Shown: positions 8,436-15,127 of the stretch, piece by piece
How positions within the stretch are numbered: the first letter of the stretch is position 1
How the letters are laid out: every line of letters starts with the position of its first letter
Source: Burkholderiales bacterium
Lineage (GTDB): Bacteria > Pseudomonadota > Gammaproteobacteria > Burkholderiales > Usitatibacteraceae
Length of the DNA: 18,517 nucleotides
Direction of reading: 5' to 3'
Assembly: GCA_026786225.1 (NCBI GenBank)
Contig: JAJAYN010000205.1
Coordinates: 1-18,517, forward strand
The notes under the pieces: model-generated
What the model was told of the DNA's origin: nothing
Database searches by the model: none
Seen by the model: only the letters and a program-made list of their open reading frames with translations
Position numbers and translations under genes: made by a program

Positions 8436-10231
8436 TGCGACGCTCCGCCAGTCCCGATTAATTTAGCCGTTGGAGATTGCGCGGTGTGATAAGCGTTTGC
8501 GGCAGTTTTCTGCAACAGCCTTGGCTGGTTGCCGCCGGGCAGGATGGGCGGAACACCCGATTTCGGACTGCCGGTATGAAATCCATGGCAAGTCTCACAA
8601 GTACCTGGGGCTTTGTCTTTGGTCGCCACATTACCGCCGTGACACTCCCGACAATTCTTGATGTCCGGAATTGCGATATCCGAACTCAACTTTGATTTGG
8701 TGACGGCGTGGCAGGATTCGCATTTATTGGTATTGTGTCGACTATGCGGAAAGCGCGATTTGGGCAACCAATGTTGCGTAATGGCGATCGGCGCAATTTG
8801 CCAACGGGCAGCGGGTTCGGCGCTTGCTTCGCCACGCTTGATTTGATGACACTCAAAACAGACGCGCACTTCAAACAGTTCCTGCGTGATCTTTTCCGCC
8901 TTAGCGTTCGCCCAGGTAATTGCCGCCTCGCGCTTGGTCTCACCAACACGCTGGCCCGGCCGTTTGATACCGTCTTCGAGCACTACGTCAATCGGCGCAT
9001 CGGTCAGCGCGGCCTGCGCGTAGTATTCCTGCAACGTCGCGATCACGTCGGCTACTTTGCCGTGAGGCACCTGTCGAGTGGTGGCCTTGGGCTCGAATTC
9101 AAGAGAGTGACAGGATTGGCAGTGTTCTCCCATGGTCGTCGGCTTGAAACGCGTACCCGTCTCATCCGGCACGTGACAGTTCTTACAATCCATCTGCGCC
9201 TTGCCGTTGGGGCCGCGCACGCCTTTGGCACTCATATGCACATCGTGCGGAAATTTCAAGCCGGAAGCTTCTACGTAGCGCGCCTTGTCGTCTTGCTGGA
9301 TACGGGTAATGGCCGCCGCGCCGGTTTTACCGGGAAGAATCATCGATACCTTGAACGGCGGATGATCCTTGCTAAATTCTGCAACATTCGCCACACCCGT
9401 CTGCGGGTGTCGGGATTTCAGATTTTGATGGCAGTCGGTACATAGTCGGGCATCTGTTCTGACCAGGCCATTTGGCCCTTTGTGATCGCGGTGGCAGGAC
9501 GAGCAACGGGTATCGCCAAATACCCCCGTATGCACTGCCTTGGCCTCTTTCGTATCGAGCGCGAAATGCCAACCGAGCGCCTTATGACAGTCTTCACAAG
9601 CGCCATTGGTGACCTGTACAAAAGGTTGCTGGTGACATGCGCTGCAATTGCTGCCAAAGCTCGCGTGCGCACTCGACAACGGCCCAACGTCCCATGACGC
9701 GTCCGCGGCCAGCAAAGATTTTGTTTCGACCTTGCCATGGCCGCGGTCAAGCGCGTTCAGTACCGGCCAAGCCAGGAAAACCAGCAATATCAGACCACCC
9801 GCCAACCAACTAAAAGTGCGCTTGGACAGCCAGGTCGATTTCAGGCCGGCCTTGACGTGACTCTTGACCTCTTCAAGGTCATCTTTGAGTGGATCGATAA
9901 GTTCTACGCTAAGCGCAAGATCCACATCGGCTTGCCCTGGCAAAACAATGATCTCAAATGGGCCCACAAGGATCCGCTGCCCCGGTTTTAGCGTCGCGGC
10001 GCTCTCAAAACTGCCATCGACGCTAACGACACCGCCACGCGCCTCAATGTAGGAAATGCCATCGACACCGCAGATAACTTCCGCATGAAACAGCGCGATA
10101 CGGGGGTCGGACAGATGCAATTTGCAGTCGGCGCCGCGTCCAATGCGGAGTGTTTCTGCAACCACCGTCTGCTCGGTGCTCGCAGGTTGGCCTTTTTTGT
10201 TGCGGGTAATGGTCGCAAGTTTGGTTTTCAT
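8432..10231 (-). CDS. FHA domain - single transmembrane helix - decaheme c-type cytochrome fusion
   Basis: The 599-residue protein has three parts. Residues about 28-95 form an FHA domain, with LRIGRGADCKLHLSD and FHAEV at the expected positions. Residues about 139-160 form one hydrophobic helix preceded by Lys/Arg-rich sequence, so the N-terminus should face the cytoplasm. The rest is periplasmic and carries ten CXXCH motifs with first cysteines at about 196, 212, 243, 264, 349, 371, 458, 504, 527 and 545. FHA domains usually bind phosphothreonine. Here the Gly-Arg is kept, but the usual Ser-Arg before the conserved His is Ala-Leu (RIALFHAE), so phosphopeptide binding may be weakened. The gene starts six bases after the cytochrome b stop, with AGGCGG just upstream. 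It is probably the periplasmic electron acceptor or donor of that cytochrome b, with the FHA part for docking or signalling (inference). Confidence 0.9.
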   Translation of the reverse strand: MKTKLATITRNKKGQPASTEQTVVAETLRIGRGADCKLHLSDPRIALFHAEVICGVDGISYIEARGGVVSVDGSFESAATLKPGQRILVGPFEIIVLPGQADVDLALSVELIDPLKDDLEEVKSHVKAGLKSTWLSKRTFSWLAGGLILLVFLAWPVLNALDRGHGKVETKSLLAADASWDVGPLSSAHASFGSNCSACHQQPFVQVTNGACEDCHKALGWHFALDTKEAKAVHTGVFGDTRCSSCHRDHKGPNGLVRTDARLCTDCHQNLKSRHPQTGVANVAEFSKDHPPFKVSMILPGKTGAAAITRIQQDDKARYVEASGLKFPHDVHMSAKGVRGPNGKAQMDCKNCHVPDETGTRFKPTTMGEHCQSCHSLEFEPKATTRQVPHGKVADVIATLQEYYAQAALTDAPIDVVLEDGIKRPGQRVGETKREAAITWANAKAEKITQELFEVRVCFECHQIKRGEASAEPAARWQIAPIAITQHWLPKSRFPHSRHNTNKCESCHAVTKSKLSSDIAIPDIKNCRECHGGNVATKDKAPGTCETCHGFHTGSPKSGVPPILPGGNQPRLLQKTAANAYHTAQSPTAKLIGTGGASQ

Positions 10232-10237
10232 CGCCGC

Positions 10238-11068
10238 CTACCAATAGAAAAATACGGCGACGATATGCGCCACCAATGCCGCGATCAGCGCGACAGACAA
10301 CGGCACGTGGAAAAACAGCCAGATATCCATGATGGCCTTGTAGCGGATATCGGTGCGCGCGCGCGCCACGAGACGCTCCTTGCGCAACATCATGCCGTAC
10401 AAATCCTGATGCTTGCGCGCGGCGTCGCCCTTGACAGTTCCTGCGCGCGACTTGATAAGTTTAACGGCCGATGCCGTCGGGCAATTGGACACGCGCTCCC
10501 GCAACTGAGCGTAAACACCGCCGCCGATGCGCGTCTTCTGGATCGATGCGAGCACGGCTTGATTAACCTCGTCGGACATACCGAGCGCAAGGCGCCGTGC
10601 CTCGCGGTCAATATCCGCAATCTTGAGCGTGAGACTTTCGAGCGTGTCCTCCGCAAGGTTCTCGGTCATCAAGCTTGGAAAGCGAAGGTATGTGTACACG
10701 CCATAGAAGCCGGACGCGATCACAATCATCATCAATACATAGGCGAGCGTATGCACGTTCCAGCCGACCTGAAAACCGGCATGAAGGGTCGCAATAATGA
10801 TAAGTGACGTACCAAGATAGATATGCGCAGACAGCCATCCCTTGACGTCACCAGTAGTGCGATAGCGGCGCTTTTGAACACCGAGCCACATCAGCCAGAA
10901 AATAAGCAACGCGCCGATGGTACCGAGCGTATACCCGAGCGGCGTGCCACCGTAGTGCCCGAGCGGATATGTATACCAGCCGTAGGCAAAGATAACCGCC
11001 GCAACGACTAGAACTGCCAACTTTAAATATCGGTAATCACGATACTCGAGAATAGTGCGATGACGCAT
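10238..11068 (-). CDS. Five-helix inner-membrane cytochrome b-like protein, probable quinone-linked diheme subunit
   Basis: The 276-residue protein has hydrophobic segments at about 17-33, 46-63, 80-98, 108-127 and 247-275. Two helices each carry a His pair 14 residues apart: His82/His96 in helix 3 and His254/His268 in helix 5. This spacing is that of bis-histidine diheme b-type cytochromes. With the positive-inside rule the N-terminus is cytoplasmic and helices 3 and 5 run in the same direction, so His82/His254 would hold a cytoplasm-side heme and His96/His268 a periplasm-side heme. Between helices 4 and 5 lies a charged, largely helical cytoplasmic segment of about 115 residues (about 130-245). 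The exact family is not recognised. As the first gene of the minus-strand operon it is the likely entry or exit point for electrons from the quinone pool. An AGGGGG about 11 bases upstream of the ATG could be the ribosome-binding site. Confidence 0.78.
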   Translation of the reverse strand: MRHRTILEYRDYRYLKLAVLVVAAVIFAYGWYTYPLGHYGGTPLGYTLGTIGALLIFWLMWLGVQKRRYRTTGDVKGWLSAHIYLGTSLIIIATLHAGFQVGWNVHTLAYVLMMIVIASGFYGVYTYLRFPSLMTENLAEDTLESLTLKIADIDREARRLALGMSDEVNQAVLASIQKTRIGGGVYAQLRERVSNCPTASAVKLIKSRAGTVKGDAARKHQDLYGMMLRKERLVARARTDIRYKAIMDIWLFFHVPLSVALIAALVAHIVAVFFYW

Positions 11069-11264
11069 GATGACTGTGGCCCCCTAAGGCTATTTTTTCA
11101 ACAGGCCACCCCTGGAGACCCATCGACTTGCGGTTCAAAAGCAGGAGATTTCACCAACACACTGAATCCACCCGACCTTTGCTTCCGCCCACGAGTACTA
11201 AACAACTTCGCAATTCTTATTCCGAACTATCCAAGCAAAAGACCTTAGATAAACGAAGGGTTTG

Positions 11265-11292
11265 AGTCTAACCGTTTTTGGTATTTAGTCAA
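11265..11292 (-). promoter_or_regulatory. Possible sigma-70-type promoter of the cytochrome operon
   Basis: On the minus strand TTGACT (11292-11287) is followed after 16 bases by TAGACT (11270-11265). The first hexamer matches the -35 consensus at five of six positions and the second matches the -10 consensus at four of six. It would give a leader of about 190 bases before the cytochrome b start. The match is modest and found by eye in an AT-rich stretch, so chance is a real possibility. Confidence 0.25.
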
Positions 11293-11374
11293 ATATCAAA
11301 TCGCGTTTTGGCTGCGCCATGAAAACTTGGCAAGCGTATACCGTCCCCCACCGTTCTCGCGTATTGACGCAGGC

Positions 11375-11380
11375 TATAAT
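11375..11380 (+). promoter_or_regulatory. Consensus -10 box (TATAAT) probably serving the ccm operon
   Basis: A perfect TATAAT lies about 60 bases before the GTG proposed as the ccmI start. No good -35 hexamer is found 16-18 bases upstream; a TTGACG at 11364-11369 is too close to pair with it. Transcription from here would begin near 11387, downstream of the TTG at 11327, which argues against that codon as the ccmI start. Promoter function is inferred from the consensus match alone. Confidence 0.4.
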
Positions 11381-11440
11381 TCCCAGCGCTTTTTTGCTGT
11401 TGCGCCTTCCCAACTTCTATCCTACCTGACTGACCAAACT

Positions 11441-12772
11441 GTGCTTATTTTCTCTATCGTTGCGTTGCTGATGCTGGGTATTGCATTGGCGTTTGTAGTG
11501 GTACCTTTGTTGCGGACACGAACACCCGGGGAATTAATTTCCGATGCAGGCAGCAACGTGGCGATTTACAAATCGCAACGCCGCGAACTTGATGAAGAGC
11601 TTTCGCGCGGCGCGATCAGCGATGCCGAACATAAGGCCGCACTCGGCGAGCTGTCTGCGCGCGTTGTTGACGAAGTGCCGGAGCAACAATTCGCTGTATC
11701 GGCTGGGTCTGCGGCTGGGGACCGACCGTGGTGGCTGGTTGCCGTTGTTGCTGTCGTGATGCCGTTGACCGTGGCGTTGTTGTACGGCACGCTAGGCGCA
11801 CCACGCGCAGTCGATATGCAGGGACCACCAGTTGCCAGCGCCAATGCGCCAGCCACACAGGCGCCGGCGAAGCCTGGCGAAGAGCCGCCGATGTCGGACA
11901 AGCAAATACTGGCCATGGTCGATAGTCTTTCGCAGAAGATGCAACAAAATCCCAACGACCCACGAGGCTGGATTCTGTTGGCGAGATCGCAAAATGCGCT
12001 AGGCCGTTTTGTTGAAGCCTCGGCGGCATACGAACGTGCGGTCGCCCTGACCCCAAATGATGCGCAGTTGTTGGCTGATTTCGCCGACGCCGCCGTAATG
12101 ACCCAGCAAGGGCGATTTGAGGGAAAGCCGTTTGACCTCATCAAGCAATCGTTGAAACTTGAGCCGACCAACATGAAAGCGCTCGCCCTGGCCGGTACCG
12201 CCGAGCTGCGCATGGGCAATCGCGCAGGGTCGCTTGCGCATTGGGAGAAGCTGAAAACACTCTTACCTAAAGACTCGGCTGACTACCGCGAAGTGGAATC
12301 CATCATCGCAGAGGTGAAGACGACCAAAATTGAAGCGCCAGCACCGATGGCACCAACATCGGCACCGCCACCGGCACCGGCAAACAATAAAGCAGGGGGT
12401 GAAAGCGCCGCCAAGGTCGGCGTCAAAGTCTCCGGGAAAGTGGTCATTGCGCCGGAGATCGTTGGCAAGCTGGTCACGGGCGACACCCTGTTCGTGTTTG
12501 CGCGTGCAAAAGAAGGGCCGCGCATGCCTTTGGCAGTGATGCGGGTGCCCGCACCAAAGGCGAATGGTTTTCCGCTGCCGTTCGAACTTACCGAAGCCAT
12601 GGCGATGGCCCCCGGCATGACGCTGTCAGCTTTTTCCGAAGTCATCATCGAAGCGCGCATTTCAAAGTCGGGTAATGCGCAACTTCAACCTGGCGATTTA
12701 TCGGGTATTTCAGAGGTCGTAAAGCCCGGCGCGTCAGGAATTACCGTAACAATAGGGAAAGTCGCCCCCTGA
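11441..12772 (+). CDS. ccmI: Cytochrome c biogenesis protein CcmI (TPR-containing apocytochrome chaperone)
   Basis: CcmI holds apocytochrome c and delivers it to the CcmF-CcmH heme ligation complex at the periplasmic face of the inner membrane. From the GTG at 11441 the protein has 443 residues. Helix 1 is at about 3-22, followed by a cytoplasmic segment of the pattern YKSQRRELDEELSRGAISDA typical of CcmI, and helix 2 is at about 97-118. TPR-like repeats lie at about 150-280 (WILLARSQNALGRFVEASAA), then an Ala/Pro linker and a C-terminal CycH-type domain from about 330. The frame is open back to a TTG at 11327, but that would put 38 extra residues before helix 1 and place the start upstream of the likely -10 box. 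GTG 11441 lacks a clear Shine-Dalgarno, so the start is uncertain. The TGA overlaps the ccmA ATG by one base. Its position ahead of ccmA is unusual. Confidence 0.88.
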   Translation: MLIFSIVALLMLGIALAFVVVPLLRTRTPGELISDAGSNVAIYKSQRRELDEELSRGAISDAEHKAALGELSARVVDEVPEQQFAVSAGSAAGDRPWWLVAVVAVVMPLTVALLYGTLGAPRAVDMQGPPVASANAPATQAPAKPGEEPPMSDKQILAMVDSLSQKMQQNPNDPRGWILLARSQNALGRFVEASAAYERAVALTPNDAQLLADFADAAVMTQQGRFEGKPFDLIKQSLKLEPTNMKALALAGTAELRMGNRAGSLAHWEKLKTLLPKDSADYREVESIIAEVKTTKIEAPAPMAPTSAPPPAPANNKAGGESAAKVGVKVSGKVVIAPEIVGKLVTGDTLFVFARAKEGPRMPLAVMRVPAPKANGFPLPFELTEAMAMAPGMTLSAFSEVIIEARISKSGNAQLQPGDLSGISEVVKPGASGITVTIGKVAP

Positions 12773-13452
12773 TGATGGCATCCGGTGCCTCTGTTTCGCC
12801 TGCGATCCATACGTTGGCTGCCAACGGCTTGAGACTGGAGCGGGGCTCGCGTTCAATTTTTGACGGTGTATCGTTCACCGTCGGATCGGGCCAGGCGTTA
12901 ATGCTGCGGGGTGCCAATGGGTCTGGCAAGACAAGTTTATTACGTACTCTCGCCGGCCTCACACTGCCAGACGCGGGCGCTGTGATGTGGGACGGTGCAG
13001 TACTGAAGCCGCTCGCAGCAGAATGGCGTGGTGCAGCACTGTATTTGGGTCACACCAATGCGCTCAAAGACGACTTGAGTGCTCAGGAAAATCTGGTCGA
13101 TGCACTTTCCATCGATGGTATGGAAGCGTCACAACCCGCGCAACTCGACGCGCTCGAAAAAGTCGGATTGCTGGAGCGGCGTTTAGTACTTGCGCGACGC
13201 CTTTCCCAAGGGCAAAAGCGGCGGGTCGGGTTGGCGCGACTGTTATTGGCGCGCGCCCAAATGCCGCTCAAGTCCCTGTGGTTGCTTGATGAGCCCACCA
13301 ATGCGCTGGACGAAAGCGGTGTGTCGCTGTTTACGCGATTGATCAGTGATCATCTCGACAACGGTGGCATGGCGTGTATCGCCACCCACCTGGAATTGAA
13401 ACTGGCCGCGCCGACAAATGAATTGAACCTCGACGCGCTGGTGCGAAATTAA
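12772..13452 (+). CDS. ccmA: Cytochrome c maturation ABC transporter ATP-binding protein CcmA
   Basis: CcmA is the ATPase of the CcmAB(CD) complex, whose ATP hydrolysis releases holo-CcmE from CcmC. The 226-residue protein has all ABC motifs: Walker A GANGSGKT at 47-54, signature LSQGQ at 144-148, Walker B with LWLLDEP at 169-175 and the switch His at about 206. The length is close to the usual 200-220 residues, with a short N-terminal extension before LAANGLRLERG, so a start slightly downstream is possible. The ATG shares its A with the last base of the ccmI stop codon, indicating coupled translation. Nothing is missing or odd in the sequence. Confidence 0.96.
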   Translation: MMASGASVSPAIHTLAANGLRLERGSRSIFDGVSFTVGSGQALMLRGANGSGKTSLLRTLAGLTLPDAGAVMWDGAVLKPLAAEWRGAALYLGHTNALKDDLSAQENLVDALSIDGMEASQPAQLDALEKVGLLERRLVLARRLSQGQKRRVGLARLLLARAQMPLKSLWLLDEPTNALDESGVSLFTRLISDHLDNGGMACIATHLELKLAAPTNELNLDALVRN

Positions 13453-13455
13453 GCG

Positions 13456-14175
13456 ATGAATACTGCCATGATTGCGCGACAAACTGCGGTGGCAACAACT
13501 TTTGCGCCTGAACATGGATTTCTTGTGGCGTTCGCACGCGATGTCAGGCTTGCCGTGCGCTCAAAGGGCGAAGTGATTCAGGCGCTCGCGTTTTTTGTGG
13601 TGGTAGTCAGCCTGTTTCCGCTTGCCATCGGCCCTGAATCTGTGCTCTTGAAGCGCATTGCACCGGGCGTGGTGTGGGTGGCAGCGCTGCTCTCGGTATT
13701 GCTCACGCTCCCGCGGATTCTGGCAAGCGACTACGCAGATGGGACCCTTGATCAACTGGCATTATCGGTCTATCCATTGCCTGCGATCATGGCGGGTAAA
13801 ATAGTGGCGCATTGGTTGATGGCTGGCTTGCCTCTGGCGCTTATGTCGCCGTTGCGCGGTTTCCAATTTGGTCTTGAATCGCGCGAACTTGTTGTTTTGT
13901 ATGCCAGTCTGATGCTGGGAACGCCTGTGTTATCGATGATTGGGGCGATTGGCGCGGCGCTGACGATTGGCGTGCGCGGCGGGTCAATACTGCTGGCATT
14001 GCTGGTGTTACCGCTTTACATACCGGTGCTTATCTTTGGCGCTGGTGCTGTCGAGCAGGCAATGGTGGGTATCGATGCATCGGCGAACTTGTCGCTGCTT
14101 GGCGCAATATTGCTTTTGGGTGGCTTGGTGGTGCCGTTTGCAGTGGCAGTTGCGGTAAAAATTTCTCTGGATTGA
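13456..14175 (+). CDS. ccmB: Heme exporter/CcmABCD membrane protein CcmB
   Basis: CcmB is the membrane-spanning partner of the CcmA ATPase. The 239-residue protein has about six hydrophobic segments, beginning with the stretch at about 43-60 (ALAFFVVVVSLFPLAIG). The block LPRILASDYADGTLDQLALS is characteristic of CcmB. It starts three bases after the ccmA stop and ends 15 bases before ccmC. The N-terminus is about 15-20 residues longer than in many homologues, and a second in-frame ATG is four codons downstream; no strong ribosome-binding site separates the two. Confidence 0.95.
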   Translation: MNTAMIARQTAVATTFAPEHGFLVAFARDVRLAVRSKGEVIQALAFFVVVVSLFPLAIGPESVLLKRIAPGVVWVAALLSVLLTLPRILASDYADGTLDQLALSVYPLPAIMAGKIVAHWLMAGLPLALMSPLRGFQFGLESRELVVLYASLMLGTPVLSMIGAIGAALTIGVRGGSILLALLVLPLYIPVLIFGAGAVEQAMVGIDASANLSLLGAILLLGGLVVPFAVAVAVKISLD

Positions 14176-14190
14176 CGTGTTGAGACTGAC

Positions 14191-14951
14191 GTGAGCCTAT
14201 ACAAATATTCGTCCCCTGCTGTTTTTTTTCCGCTTGCCGGCAAATTGGTGCCTTGGTTCACGGTACTGGCGGTAGTTTTTTTTGTGATTGGTCTTTATCT
14301 AGGTCTGGTGGCTGCTCCCGAAGATTTTCAGCAGGGCGAGGTCTATCGAATCATCTTCATTCATGTGCCAGCGGCGTGGATGGCGATGTTTATTTACCTG
14401 GTCATGGCGATGTACGGCGTGATGGCGCTCACATTCAACACACGCCTTTCAGCGATGATGATGGAAGCACTGGCGCCGACTGGCGCGATGTTCACCGCAT
14501 TGGCACTTTGGACAGGTGCGCTTTGGGGCAAACCCACCTGGGGTACTTATTGGGCATGGGATGCACGCATGACCTCGACATTGATTCTCCTGTTTTTGTA
14601 CATCGGCTACCTTGCGCTTGTTACGCGATTGAAGACAAGAAGCGTGCCGATAAGGCTGGCGCGCTGCTGGTCATCGTCGGTTCCGTTAATGTGCCGATCA
14701 TTTATTTTTCCGTTAAGTGGTGGAATACCCTGCATCAGGGTGCATCGGTGTCGGTAACCGCGTCGCCCAAAATGGCCGCGATCATGTTGTGGGCGATGCT
14801 GACCATGGCGATTGCGTGCTGGATGTATGCCATCGCCATTTCACTGACGCGCGTTCGTGCCATCATTCTCGAGCGGGAGCGCGGTCGTGGACTTGGGATG
14901 GTTTGGGTAAAAGACGAAACGCCCGCGACCGATGCGGCGGCCGGGTCATGA
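14191..14951 (+). CDS. ccmC: Heme handling protein CcmC, interrupted by an apparent one-base deletion
   Basis: CcmC binds heme at the periplasmic face of the inner membrane through a tryptophan-rich WWD segment and two His residues, and loads it on CcmE. Translation from GTG 14191 gives the expected N-terminus, His58 in IIFIHVPAAW and a WWD segment in GTYWAWDARMT, up to LYIGYLALVT at 14623-14625. That frame then turns to non-homologous sequence and stops after 188 codons. The expected continuation, AIEDKKRADKAG through VNVPIIYFSVKWWNTLHQG with the second His, lies in the other frame and runs to the TGA at 14949-14951. One missing base between about 14622 and 14632 explains this. The two halves together make a normal-length CcmC of about 253 residues. 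Sequencing error is the simplest cause, since a Ccm-dependent cell needs CcmC; true mutation or frameshifting cannot be excluded. The end overlaps ccmD (ATGA). Confidence 0.9.
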
Positions 14952-15127
14952 ACTGGGCCGCGATTTTTTCCCTGGACGGACGTGCGTTCTACATATGGGG
15001 CTCGTTCGGCGCGTTCGCGATTGCGATGATTCTGGAAATCATTCTGGTACGCATGCGCAGCAAGCGTGCCCAAGCGGGAATTGAGGAAGAAGTGATGGCG
15101 GATAAAGTGAAGGGCAGAGCGAAATGA
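14948..15127 (+). CDS. ccmD: Small heme-handling membrane protein CcmD
   Basis: CcmD is a small one-helix protein that stabilises the CcmABC-CcmE complex and helps release holo-CcmE. This frame encodes 59 residues, a normal size, with a helix at about 15-37 preceded by FYIWGSFGAFA and followed by the basic VRMRSKRAQ, as in CcmD proteins. The ATG overlaps the ccmC stop and the TGA overlaps the ccmE start, both as ATGA. Position and sequence both support the call; the sequence alone would be too short for certainty. Confidence 0.9.
   Translation: MNWAAIFSLDGRAFYIWGSFGAFAIAMILEIILVRMRSKRAQAGIEEEVMADKVKGRAK

Larger units (their letters stand above)
11069..11440. other. Divergent intergenic region between the cytochrome operon and the ccm operon
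   Basis: About 370 bases separate the cytochrome b start (11068, minus) from the preferred ccmI start (11441, plus). The part from about 11200 to 11310 is visibly richer in A and T than the flanking genes. It must contain the promoters of both operons. Candidate promoter hexamers are listed separately. No clear terminator, tRNA, repeat or conserved small gene was seen; a 36-codon frame from the ATG at 11319 has no supporting evidence. Confidence 0.6.

Noticed and set aside
8708..9445. Open frame of 245 codons on the plus strand
   Set aside because: It is antisense to the heme region of the FHA-decaheme gene, where the CXXCH motifs prove the minus-strand reading.
10085..10807. Open frame of 240 codons on the plus strand spanning the FHA and cytochrome b genes
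   Set aside because: It crosses the junction of two well-supported minus-strand genes and its translation has no membrane segment or motif.
11284..11300. FNR/ANR-like site near TTAGTCAAATATCAA
   Set aside because: The half-sites do not match TTGAT-N4-ATCAA; the left half is wrong and the spacing is off by one.
11319..11429. A 36-codon frame beginning with the ATG at 11319, a possible leader peptide
   Set aside because: It has no ribosome-binding site, overlaps the putative -10 box and shows no composition suggesting a regulatory leader peptide.
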